Assembly: GCF_002355435.1 (NCBI RefSeq)
Contig: NZ_AP017313.1
Span: forward strand, 4,712,001 to 4,776,000
Length of the DNA stretch: 64,000 bases
Source: Mucilaginibacter gotjawali
Lineage (GTDB): Bacteria > Bacteroidota > Bacteroidia > Sphingobacteriales > Sphingobacteriaceae
Direction: 5' to 3'
In this document: positions 13,337 to 21,501 of the stretch, one piece after another
Numbering within the stretch: the first letter of the stretch is position 1
Layout of the letters: every line of letters begins with the position of its first letter
Program-made: the position numbers and the translations under genes
The notes under the pieces: generated by a model
The model's input: only the letters and a program-made list of their open reading frames with translations
Database searches by the model: none
What the model was told of the DNA's origin: nothing

Positions 13337-13477
13337 CTCGCCCCCCAGCCCCCTAAAGGGGGAGCAAAGGAGGAGTGCTTCGGTTACCCATATTAAACAC
13401 CCTTATAGGGTGTTTTTTGTTTACATATTTTAGTAATTTTACTTCTAAATTCCCCCTTTAGGGGGCCAGGGGGCTTG
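13337..13477. repeat. Inverted pair of CCCCCTAAAGGGGG elements around the rpoZ terminator
   Basis: CCCCCCAGCCCCCTAAAGGG at 13339-13358 and its inverse CCCTTTAGGGGGCCAGGG at 13452-13471. Each is itself palindromic, and together they could fold over the terminator at 13395. Confidence 0.75.
13395..13418 (+). terminator. Intrinsic terminator after rpoZ
   Basis: AAACACCCT, loop TAT, AGGGTGTTTTTT is a strong GC stem with a T-run. It is flanked by two inverted copies of a CCCCCTAAAGGGGG element, so coaBC either needs its own promoter or depends on readthrough. Confidence 0.85.
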
Positions 13478-13482
13478 GCCTT

Positions 13483-14685
13483 ATGCTACAGGATAAAAAC
13501 ATTGTTTTAGGCGTATGCGGCAGTATTGCAGCTTATAAAGCGGCTACCTTAATAAGGCTACTGGTAAAAGCCGGCGCTAATGTACAGGTAGTGATGACGC
13601 CGGACGCTACCAATTTCATCACCCCTTTAACCCTTTCTACCCTTTCCAAAAAACCGGTATTGGTTGATTACTTTATTCCCGAAACCGGTGAATGGAACAA
13701 CCATGTGGACTTAGGGCTTTGGGCCGACCTGGTGATTATAGCCCCGGCGAGCGCCAATACCATGGCAAAAATGGCCGGCGGCTTATGCGATAATTTGTTG
13801 ATGGCGGTATATCTTTCGGCTAAATGCGAGGTGTATTTTGCGCCGGCTATGGACCTTGATATGTGGAAACATGATGCCACCCGCGAAAACATTGTTAAAC
13901 TACAATCCTTTGGGAATATCCTGATCCCGCCGGGTGTTGGCGAACTTGCCAGCGGGCTGAGCGGCGAAGGACGCATGGCAGAACCTGAAGAAATAGTAGC
14001 ATTCATTTCCTCATCGCTTAAAAAAAAGCTTCCCTTAGCTGATCAAAAAATACTGGTAACCGCCGGCCCTACCTACGAAGCAATTGACCCGGTACGTTTT
14101 ATCGGCAACCACTCTTCGGGCAAAATGGGCTTTGCCATTGCTGATCAACTGGCGCGGCTTGGCGCCGATGTTACGCTGGTTTCGGGGCCATCGGCACAAA
14201 AAAGCAAACAGGCATCTATAAAAAGGATTGATGTCACTTCCGCAGCCGAAATGCTGGAAGCCTGCCTGCTGCACTTTCAAAATTCCGTTGCATGCATCAT
14301 GAGCGCCGCCGTTGCTGACTATACCCCGGCGCACCCGGTGCAGCAAAAAATAAAAAAAGCAGACAACTATCTTCATATCGAACTCAAACAAACCGTTGAT
14401 ATTTTGAGCACTTTGGGTGCGCAAAAAACAAACGGCCAGGTGTTGGTGGGCTTTGCACTGGAAACTAATGATGAAGAAAAAAATGCAATAAAAAAGCTGC
14501 AGATGAAAAACCTGGATTTTATTGTGCTAAATTCGCTGAATGACGCGGGGGCCGGGTTTAAAAAGGACACCAATAAGATAACGATCATCGACAAAACCTT
14601 ACAAAAAACCACCTACCCTGTTAAAAACAAAGATGAAGTTGCCCTGGATATCTGCCATAAAATTATTGAGCTGATAAAACGATGA
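13483..14685 (+). CDS. coaBC: Bifunctional phosphopantothenoylcysteine decarboxylase/phosphopantothenate-cysteine ligase
   Basis: 400-residue CoaBC (Dfp) catalysing two consecutive steps of coenzyme A synthesis. The N-terminal CoaC flavoprotein half (residues 1-185) opens with VLGVCGSIAAYKA, has the ASANTMAKMAGGLCDNLL segment, and carries the family PAMDLDMW motif. The C-terminal CoaB half has VTAGPTYEAIDPVRFIGNHS, SSGKMG and the AAVADY motif. Length and order are typical. Its stop overlaps the porD start by ATGA. Confidence 0.95.
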   Translation: MLQDKNIVLGVCGSIAAYKAATLIRLLVKAGANVQVVMTPDATNFITPLTLSTLSKKPVLVDYFIPETGEWNNHVDLGLWADLVIIAPASANTMAKMAGGLCDNLLMAVYLSAKCEVYFAPAMDLDMWKHDATRENIVKLQSFGNILIPPGVGELASGLSGEGRMAEPEEIVAFISSSLKKKLPLADQKILVTAGPTYEAIDPVRFIGNHSSGKMGFAIADQLARLGADVTLVSGPSAQKSKQASIKRIDVTSAAEMLEACLLHFQNSVACIMSAAVADYTPAHPVQQKIKKADNYLHIELKQTVDILSTLGAQKTNGQVLVGFALETNDEEKNAIKKLQMKNLDFIVLNSLNDAGAGFKKDTNKITIIDKTLQKTTYPVKNKDEVALDICHKIIELIKR

Positions 14686-15578
14686 AAGTATTAAGTATTT
14701 ATATTTTTCTTTTTTTGCTATGCGGTATGGCTTCTGCTCAGGACCTGAATGCCACCGTCCAGGTTTTGTCGCCCAAAGTCCAATCAACCAATAAACGGAT
14801 CCTGCAAACGCTTGAGACAGCGATGAAGGATTTTTTGAACGGCCGCAAATGGAGCCAGGATAATATTTTACCACAGGAACGCATTGAATGCAACTTTATA
14901 CTGAACGTTACCAACTGGGACGGCAACAGCAATTTTAGCGGCGAATTGCAGGTACTCTCTGTAAGGCCCGTTTTTAATTCGGGTTATACCTCCACTTTAT
15001 TAAACACGCTTGACAAAGATATCTCATTTTCGTACACCGAAGGGCAAACGATGGATTTCAGCGACCAAAGTTACCTGGGAGAGTTGACCTCGATACTGGC
15101 TTTTTATGCTGATGTTATTGTTGGATTGGATTATGACAGTTTTTCGAGGTTTGGCGGCACTCCTTATTTTGCCGCGGCCCAAACCGTAGTTGCCAATGCC
15201 CAGGGCTCCAGTGCAAAAGGCTGGAAAGCATTTGACGGGAATAAAAACAGGTATTGGCTGCAGGAAAACCTCAATAACAAACTCTACCAGCCGCTACGCA
15301 GTTTTATGTATGATTACCACCGCAACGGGTTGGACCTGATGGCTGACAATGCCTCTAAGGGAAAGAAAGCCATTTTCGACCTGATGCCTACCCTTTCGCA
15401 GGTGGATATGCAGCGCGTTGGGGGTATGTTCCCGCTGGTGTTTTTTACAGCGAAGCGGGATGAGTTCGTCTCCATTTTTGCCAATGCTGATATGCAGCAA
15501 AAGGTGCAGGTAATCAATATATTAACCCAGGTTGACCCGGCCAACGGTTTGAAGTACCAGGCACTGCAGAAGCAGTAG
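14682..15578 (+). CDS. porD: DUF4835 family protein, probable type IX secretion component PorD
   Basis: 298 residues with a Sec signal peptide cleaved after GMASA. The sequence QDLNATVQVLSPKVQSTNKRI and the later TSILAFYADVIVGLDYDSFSRFGGTPYF are characteristic of DUF4835, the family to which PorD of the type IX secretion system belongs. The position after coaBC, overlapping by 4 nt, is the conserved one in Bacteroidota; recN usually follows directly, but here it is about 5.9 kb away. The PorD role is from family knowledge. Confidence 0.8.
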   Translation: MKVLSIYIFLFLLCGMASAQDLNATVQVLSPKVQSTNKRILQTLETAMKDFLNGRKWSQDNILPQERIECNFILNVTNWDGNSNFSGELQVLSVRPVFNSGYTSTLLNTLDKDISFSYTEGQTMDFSDQSYLGELTSILAFYADVIVGLDYDSFSRFGGTPYFAAAQTVVANAQGSSAKGWKAFDGNKNRYWLQENLNNKLYQPLRSFMYDYHRNGLDLMADNASKGKKAIFDLMPTLSQVDMQRVGGMFPLVFFTAKRDEFVSIFANADMQQKVQVINILTQVDPANGLKYQALQKQ

Positions 15579-15729
15579 GCAGTTGGCAGTAGGGCAAATT
15601 TATTCAGTATTCAGCTCGTTATTACAGCGTTGTATACATTTTTGTTGAATTTATAATAACCAAAGCATTAAATAGGCGTCCAGCAAAACTCCTTATTAAC
15701 TTCTAAGATCTAACTATTATCACTATTTT

Positions 15730-16664
15730 ATGATCAATTCATTCAAAATCGCGGTTATAATTTCGATACTTTCAACAATTTCTTCTTGCAGTCGTGCAAC
15801 TCAGAACAGTAGCGATCTAGGTCTGTTTGATATTTCGAAAAACGATCAGTATATTTTATTTTCAATTTATTCGAGGCAAAATTCTTCCATCTACCAGATA
15901 GGTACAGATGGCAGCGGATTAACTTGTATAATACCTTCAACAAAAGACAGCAACTATTTTAACCCAAAATATTCGAAGACTGTGACGAAAATTTTGTTTT
16001 TGGCGTGTCCAAAAAAAGACATCAATAATACAGCAATATACATATCTAATTTAGATGGTTCGCAAAAACAAAAAATCACGACCGGCAATGAAAACATAAG
16101 CGAAGCTTTTTTTCGGAGTGCGAGGATAAAATTTATTATTGTAAAGCAAACGACTACGGGCACTCGTCGCCACTTGGGACAGATCAAAATCATGATGTAG
16201 ACATCTATTCAATATCGTTAAGAGATAAAAAAGTTGAGAGAGTTACGAACCTGAAATCCTACGGCATTTTTGCCATTTCAGAATATGATTGTCGGCACAT
16301 TTTAATGTTTGTCCCAGTCCCCAATCAAGAAGGAATGACGTTGGTTTCAAAAGACAGTTCAACGCTAACCGTCATTGATCCTGTGAACAATCCTAAAGAT
16401 GATTTTGGCTTATATTATAATCCAAAATATTCTCAAAAATATAATATGCTCGCGTTTTCTGCTCCTCATTTATTGTACATAATGAGCATGGCAAATAGAA
16501 ATGCAAAATTGGTAGTTAATAATGTTGATCACCCAAACTTAGCAGATTTTCGTTTTTTTAATAATCAAGAAAAAATTATTTACACCAATGAAGATGAAAA
16601 TACTTTTTATATAGTAGATTTTAATGGCGCTATGATGAAAACGATATTGATTAAGATCAAGTAG
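15730..16664 (+). pseudogene. TolB/WD40-propeller-like lipoprotein with a -1 frameshift
   Basis: The first frame (ATG 15730) gives a lipoprotein signal (SILSTISSC) and propeller-like repeats (IYQIGTDGSGLTCI, YISNLDGSQKQKITTG). It then shifts at a run of seven T at 16107-16113; the intended sequence continues in the -1 frame as FFSECEDKIYYC... and runs without a stop to 16664 (IYTNEDENTFYIVDFNG). The two parts make one coherent protein of about 311 residues. Loss of one T explains the break; a sequencing error or slippage on T TTT TTT is also possible. The N-terminal fragment alone would end at 16200 with an out-of-frame tail. Function unknown. Confidence 0.75.
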
Positions 16665-16780
16665 TATCTCTTCCAGACATTTAGCTCAAATAATAATTCC
16701 GAAATCGAACATCCGAAATCCGAAATTCCTGTAACATCTCCCATTTTCGCGCGTCATTTTTAAAAAAATATTCAAATTAA

Positions 16781-16828
16781 TTTGCATATACGAAAACTAT
16801 CGTACATCTTTGTACGAAGAAATTCGTA
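16781..16828 (+). promoter_or_regulatory. blaI promoter with three interlocking operator palindromes
   Basis: TTTG (16781-16784), 20 nt, CATCTTTG (16805-16812). Three perfect palindromes overlap it: TACGA-N6-TCGTA (16789-16804), TCGTACA-N4-TGTACGA (16800-16817) and TACGAA-GAAA-TTCGTA (16813-16828). The layout suits dimers of the BlaI-type repressor encoded next, giving autoregulation. Confidence 0.75.
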
Positions 16829-16843
16829 TAACATAAAAGGATA

Positions 16844-17218
16844 ATGGAAATTAAACCAACAGAGAGTGAATTAGAGATCTTACAGGTGATCTGGAAGAAA
16901 GGCCAGTGCACCGTTCGCGATGTGCATGAGGAATTGGCAAAAAACAAAGATGCCGGCTATACCACCACTTTAAAACTGATGCAGATAATGCACGAAAAAG
17001 GCCTGGTTGAGCGCGATACCGCAGCAAAAACGCATTTATATAAAGCGTTGATCACCCGCGAGCAGGCGCAGCAAACGGCTTTGGATAAAATTATATCCAC
17101 GGTTTTTAAAGGCTCCACCTCCGACCTGGTGATCCAGGCCCTCGGTCACCACCGGGCATCAAAAGATGAGATAGATGCGATAAAGAGTTATTTAGAGAAG
17201 TTTCGTGATAGTGATTAG
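16844..17218 (+). CDS. BlaI/MecI family transcriptional repressor
   Basis: 124 residues: winged-helix DNA-binding domain (PTESELEILQVIWKKGQCTVRDV, with TTTLKLMQIMHEKGLVER as recognition helix and wing) followed by the C-terminal dimerisation helices. Family members repress genes until a BlaR1-like M56 membrane protease inactivates them. Two M56 genes follow immediately. The upstream palindromes indicate self-repression. It is not evidently linked to beta-lactam resistance, as no beta-lactamase is present. Confidence 0.93.
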   Translation: MEIKPTESELEILQVIWKKGQCTVRDVHEELAKNKDAGYTTTLKLMQIMHEKGLVERDTAAKTHLYKALITREQAQQTALDKIISTVFKGSTSDLVIQALGHHRASKDEIDAIKSYLEKFRDSD

Positions 17219-17337
17219 AGATTGGAGACTAGAGATTAGTGTTTTGTTGTAAGGGTAAAGGTTAAAGATAAAAAACAGACGGCAGCGTCTTTCGGACTTC
17301 CGGACTTTCCGGACTTTCGGACTAAATAAAAACGGCA
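17215..17337. repeat. Word repeats upstream of the first M56 gene
   Basis: Two families join here: GATTAGAGATTGG / GACTAGAGATTAGTG (17211-17239) and TTTCGGACTTCCGGACTTTCC (17290-17322). The second M56 gene is preceded by the same TTTCGGACTT family at 19271-19306. Confidence 0.65.
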
Positions 17338-19212
17338 ATGGAAAACATATTATACAACATCAGCCAGGTTTTTGGCACCACCATTATTCACTCCTTATGG
17401 CAGGGGATGCTGGTTTATTTTTTGCTGCGGATGGTTTTTGCGGCAGCGCCGGCGTTATCGGCGGTAAAAAAATATAACCTTGCCATTGTATCGCTGGCAT
17501 TGGTTTCGCTGTTGTTTATTTATACTTTGCTGGTTGAGATCCACTCTTATAGCTGGTTAAATGCAGGGCCGGTGAATTTTGCCCGGTTGCTGCCATCTTT
17601 TAAACTGGCGTATTATACACCTGTTAAACCATCTTTCTTTGTTTCACTGGCGGTTTACATGCCTTATATATGTACCGCTTATTTTGCCGGGCTTTTGGTA
17701 AATATTTTTAAGCTGGCGTTTGAATGGAATAAGATCAGGCAGATCAAACGGTCGGTGATCCCTGCCGAACAAATGCAGCAGTTTATCACTAAATTTTCAA
17801 AAAGGCTCGACATCAGCAAACCCGTCCAGCTAAAATTCAGCCAGCTGGTGGATGTTCCCTGTATAATAGGCTGTTTTAAACCGCTTATTCTTTTGCCGGT
17901 ATCTATAGCCACCCAGCTTTCTGCCTGTGAGATTGAAGCCATTTTATTACATGAATTGTCGCACATCAAAAGGAATGATTACCTGGTTAACATCGCGCAG
18001 CAAGTTATTACCATTCTCCTTTTCTTCAATCCGTTTGCGCACCTGGTTAACCGGATCATTCACCAGGAAAGGGAAAACAGCTGCGACGACCTGGTGATTG
18101 AAAAAACCCGCAAACCATTGATATATGCCAGGGCTTTGCTAAAGCTGGAAGAAACAAGGGTGTCCAGCCTGCCATTAGCGCTGGCCGCAACAGGCAAAAA
18201 GTATCATTTATTAAACAGAATTGAACGAATTATGAAAACCAATAAGCCGATAGGCAACATCCGTCACCTGGTGATCGTCATGTTTTTGCTGGCAGGAAGT
18301 TTGGGCAGCCTTGCCTGGTTTAACCCTAAAACTGCCGTTGCCGCTACCCGCAGAAACGAGGCACACCAGTTAATAGCAAAATCAAATTTTGTTATCGATA
18401 CAACAAAACAAGCTGTTATAAATACTGACGCCAACAGGAATTTATTTGACAGCGATACGATCAAACATCCCCGCAAAGGTAAAACTACTGTTAAGGGCAA
18501 AAAAGGGGATGCCATGGCAGACAGCGTTATGGAAGAAGCAGACAGCAATTTCTATTCGGGCACGGCATGGAGGCAGCAAATGGAAATCTTCCGCAAACAG
18601 CGCGGGGAGATAAGGAAACAATTTAACAGCCCTGAATGGAAGGCACAGATGGATGCTATGAAAAAACAGGGCGAACAAATGAAAAAGCAGTTTAACAAAC
18701 CTGAATGGAAAGCCCAAATGCTGGCGATGAAGAAACAGGGTGAAGAAATGAAAAAACAATTTGATAGCCCCGAATGGAAGGCGCAGACGGACGCTATGAA
18801 AAAACAGGGTGAACAAATGAAAAAGCAATTTGACAGCCCCGAATGGAAGGCGCAGATGGATGCTATGAAAAAACAGGGTGAACAAATGAAAAAACAATTT
18901 GACAGCCCTGAATGGAAAGCGCAGCAGGAACAGTGGAAAAAACAAGCTGAAGACCTCAAAAAACAATTCAACAGCCCTAAATGGAAAGCGCAAATGGATG
19001 CTTTTAAAAAGCAGGGCGAGGAAATGAGAAAGAAATTTGATAGCCCTGAGTGGAAAAAGCAAATGGAGGATATAAAGAAACAAGGCGAAGAGTGGCGCAA
19101 AAAATTTAACAGCCCAGAATGGAAAAAGGCCATGAAAGACAAGAAGTGGAAATTGAGAGATACCGTTGGCGGCGTTGAAATTTACGAACCGGCGAAGAAG
19201 GATTCGCTGTAA
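17338..19212 (+). CDS. M56 family (BlaR1-like) membrane metallopeptidase with SPEWK-repeat tail
   Basis: 624 residues. The N-terminal 320 or so have four to five membrane helices and a zinc motif HELSH (LLHELSHIKRNDYLVN), with a downstream acidic residue in HQERENSCDD, as in BlaR1/MecR1 proteases. Instead of a penicillin-binding sensor, the region after the last helix (about residue 320) carries a linker and then about eight tandem 23-residue repeats (consensus KKQFDSPEWKAQMDAMKKQGEQM) ending in KWKLRDTVGG. Being after the last helix it is probably periplasmic. It likely senses an envelope signal and relieves BlaI repression (inference). Confidence 0.88.
   Translation: MENILYNISQVFGTTIIHSLWQGMLVYFLLRMVFAAAPALSAVKKYNLAIVSLALVSLLFIYTLLVEIHSYSWLNAGPVNFARLLPSFKLAYYTPVKPSFFVSLAVYMPYICTAYFAGLLVNIFKLAFEWNKIRQIKRSVIPAEQMQQFITKFSKRLDISKPVQLKFSQLVDVPCIIGCFKPLILLPVSIATQLSACEIEAILLHELSHIKRNDYLVNIAQQVITILLFFNPFAHLVNRIIHQERENSCDDLVIEKTRKPLIYARALLKLEETRVSSLPLALAATGKKYHLLNRIERIMKTNKPIGNIRHLVIVMFLLAGSLGSLAWFNPKTAVAATRRNEAHQLIAKSNFVIDTTKQAVINTDANRNLFDSDTIKHPRKGKTTVKGKKGDAMADSVMEEADSNFYSGTAWRQQMEIFRKQRGEIRKQFNSPEWKAQMDAMKKQGEQMKKQFNKPEWKAQMLAMKKQGEEMKKQFDSPEWKAQTDAMKKQGEQMKKQFDSPEWKAQMDAMKKQGEQMKKQFDSPEWKAQQEQWKKQAEDLKKQFNSPKWKAQMDAFKKQGEEMRKKFDSPEWKKQMEDIKKQGEEWRKKFNSPEWKKAMKDKKWKLRDTVGGVEIYEPAKKDSL
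18603..19140 (+). repeat. 69-bp tandem repeats encoding SPEWK units
   Basis: Seven full units and one partial of 69 bp inside the M56 gene. The middle units (about 18740-18905) are almost identical at DNA level and the outer ones more diverged, the usual pattern of expansion by slippage or unequal recombination. Confidence 0.85.
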
Positions 19213-19321
19213 GAGGTTGCAAGGGTTGTAAACGTTGTAAGGGGTTAAAAAAAGTAAACCAACAATAATCTTTCGGACTTTACTGACTTCCGGACTTTCG
19301 GACTAAAACTAAAAAGAGGCA

Positions 19322-21358
19322 ATGGGAAACATATTATACAACATCAGCCAGGTTTTGGGGATAACGGTGATCCACTCGTTATGGCAGGCACTGGTGGTAT
19401 ACTTTATACTAAAGGTCGCGCTGATGTTCGGCAATAAGCTGTCGTCTTCAGCCAAATATTTGATGGCCGTTAGCGCTTTGTTTGCTATAACCGGCTGGTT
19501 TTTTTATACACTGATTACCGAGATTAATGTTTATGAATGGATAGTTGTTAAGTCTGCACCCCCATCGGTTTTGCCGGTAATTACCGGGATACCTGCGGCT
19601 ATTCACCAGTTTAATGAGGTAACCGCGCGCTATTACTACGATATTGAACAATATCTGCCTTATATCGCTATCCTTTATATTGCCGGCCTGCTGTTCAATA
19701 CAGGGAAACTTGTTATCGCCCGCAAAAAGCTGGATAACATTAAGCAAAATATGAGTATCGATATTGAGCTGCAATATCTTGTAAATAAGTTCAGCGATAC
19801 ATTCGGCATCAGCAAAAAAGTAAAAATAGGGCTGAGCAACCTGGTTGATGTACCCTGCATGGCAGGTTATATCAAGCCGGTAATATTGTTACCCTTAACT
19901 TTAACTACCTACCTGTCGCCCCGGGAACTGGAAGCTATTATATTGCACGAACTGGCCCATATCAAACGAAATGATTACCTGGTGAACCTGCTGCAGCAGG
20001 TAATAGCCATACTGTTATTTTTTAACCCCTGTGCGATATTGATCAACAGGGTTATAAATGAAGAACGTGAGCTCTGCTGCGACGACCTGGTTGTAAAGGC
20101 CACCGCAAGCCCGCTCATCTATGCGAAAGCATTGTTAAAACTGGAACAAACCCGCCAAAACGACCAGAAGCTAGCGCTGGCCGCAACAGGCAAAAAGTAT
20201 CATTTATTAAACAGAATTGAAAGAATCATGAAATCAAAACCAACTACAACAGGCATGCGCCCGGCTTTGCTGGCCATGCTTATATTTACGGCAGCAATAG
20301 GCTGCATCACGCTGCTGAAACCTGAAATTGCGCAGGGTAAAATATCTGTAAAGGCAATCAGTCCGCTGATCAACAGTATGCTGGCTGATACCGGCCATAA
20401 GTCGTCCGCAAATAAAACCGCGCAGGCCCATCCCATCAAAAAGCATCATGCAAGTGCTGTTCACAAGGAAAATGACCACTACGCAGAAGCTGAAAACGAT
20501 AAAAAGATGGAGGATTTGAACGCCGAGATCCACAAACATTCGGAAGCGGTTAATGGCTATTTTAACAGTGGAAGTTTTAAGGAAATGCAGGAGAAGATGG
20601 AGCGCCTGGGCAGGGAGTTGCAGGAGTATTACGACAGGCCGGAAGTAAAAAGGGAACAGCAAGAATTGGAAAAAGCGGGTAAAGACTTCTCAAAAAACTG
20701 GGGAAGGGATGAAAAAGAGGAAAAGATGTCGACTCAGATGGGTGAACTTGGCGGGAGCATCGGCGCTTATTTCAAATCCCCTGAATTTAAGAGAATGGAT
20801 GCCGAACTAAGGAAAAAGTACGGGATCCCGCTGGAAAGGAATTATAATGACGACAGGGACGAAAATTATAAAAAATACGAAGAGGAACTCGAAAGCAAAC
20901 TGCCCCCGGAAATAAAGGATAAAACTGAAAAGTTAAAAAGAATGGGCGAAGAAATAGGCGCCCGCTATAAATCGCCGGAGTTTATGGAGCAGAACAAGCG
21001 GATGCAGGAACTGGGCGACAGCATCAACAAAGCCTATTCCAATCCAGAAATAAAGGAAAAACAAAAAGAAATGGAAAGGCTGGGCGCAGAAATGAGTGAA
21101 TGGCAACACAACCCCGAAATAAAAAGAGAACAGGAAATGCTGAACGCTGCAGTTAAAAAACTGACCGCTTATATCAACAGCCCAGCTTATCGCGCATACA
21201 TTAAACAGCTGCAACACATGAACTTTAATTATAATTTTAACTTTAACGACGACGAGAGGTCTGAGAAGGTAGAGAAAACAGAAAAAGTTGAAAAAACAGA
21301 GAAAGCTGAAAAACCCGAGAAACCGGAAAAGCCGGAGAGCCCGGATGGGGATAACTAA
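19322..21358 (+). CDS. Second M56 family (BlaR1-like) membrane metallopeptidase with charged repeat tail
   Basis: 678-residue paralogue of the preceding gene: near-identical N-terminal stretch (NILYNISQV), zinc motif HELAHIKRNDYLVN, and an identical AATGKKYHLLNRIERIMK segment. After the last helix comes a long charged tail with diverged repeats of the SPEFK/NPEIK type (FKSPEFKRMD, YKSPEFMEQN, YSNPEIKEKQ, HNPEIKREQ, INSPAYRAY), then a Lys/Glu/Pro tract (EKVEKTEKVEKTEKAEK). It probably forms a tandem sensor pair with the first M56 protein under the same BlaI repressor. Substrate unknown. Confidence 0.88.
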   Translation: MGNILYNISQVLGITVIHSLWQALVVYFILKVALMFGNKLSSSAKYLMAVSALFAITGWFFYTLITEINVYEWIVVKSAPPSVLPVITGIPAAIHQFNEVTARYYYDIEQYLPYIAILYIAGLLFNTGKLVIARKKLDNIKQNMSIDIELQYLVNKFSDTFGISKKVKIGLSNLVDVPCMAGYIKPVILLPLTLTTYLSPRELEAIILHELAHIKRNDYLVNLLQQVIAILLFFNPCAILINRVINEERELCCDDLVVKATASPLIYAKALLKLEQTRQNDQKLALAATGKKYHLLNRIERIMKSKPTTTGMRPALLAMLIFTAAIGCITLLKPEIAQGKISVKAISPLINSMLADTGHKSSANKTAQAHPIKKHHASAVHKENDHYAEAENDKKMEDLNAEIHKHSEAVNGYFNSGSFKEMQEKMERLGRELQEYYDRPEVKREQQELEKAGKDFSKNWGRDEKEEKMSTQMGELGGSIGAYFKSPEFKRMDAELRKKYGIPLERNYNDDRDENYKKYEEELESKLPPEIKDKTEKLKRMGEEIGARYKSPEFMEQNKRMQELGDSINKAYSNPEIKEKQKEMERLGAEMSEWQHNPEIKREQEMLNAAVKKLTAYINSPAYRAYIKQLQHMNFNYNFNFNDDERSEKVEKTEKVEKTEKAEKPEKPEKPESPDGDN

Positions 21359-21360
21359 GT

Positions 21361-21456
21361 CGTAATTGTTGTAAAAGTTGAAAAGGTTGTAAGGTTTTTT
21401 CGGGTCGAACATTTACAACCATTACAACTTTTACAACATTTATAACCCTTACAACA
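21361..21456. repeat. GTTGTAA word repeats, inverted
   Basis: The chain GTTGTAAAAGTTGAAAAGG / GTTGTAAGG at 21365-21394 faces its complement TTACAACCATTACAAC / TTTTACAAC at 21412-21440, with a T-run (TTTTTT) between. It may act as a terminator for the M56 gene. The same words occur at 19213-19247. Confidence 0.55.
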
Positions 21457-21501
21457 CAAAAACAGTAACTTAGTATCCTCCAAAACAAGGATACTTTTTT
21501 T

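Noticed and set aside
16101..16200. Programmed -1 frameshifting in the propeller lipoprotein
   Set aside because: The heptamer fits, but no downstream stem or pseudoknot was evident and loss of one T is simpler; kept as an alternative, not a call.
18442..19142. Two long minus-strand frames (213 and 196 codons) opposite the first M56 gene
   Set aside because: They are antisense shadows of the 69-bp tandem repeats: Phe/Leu/Cys-rich repeats with no start context.
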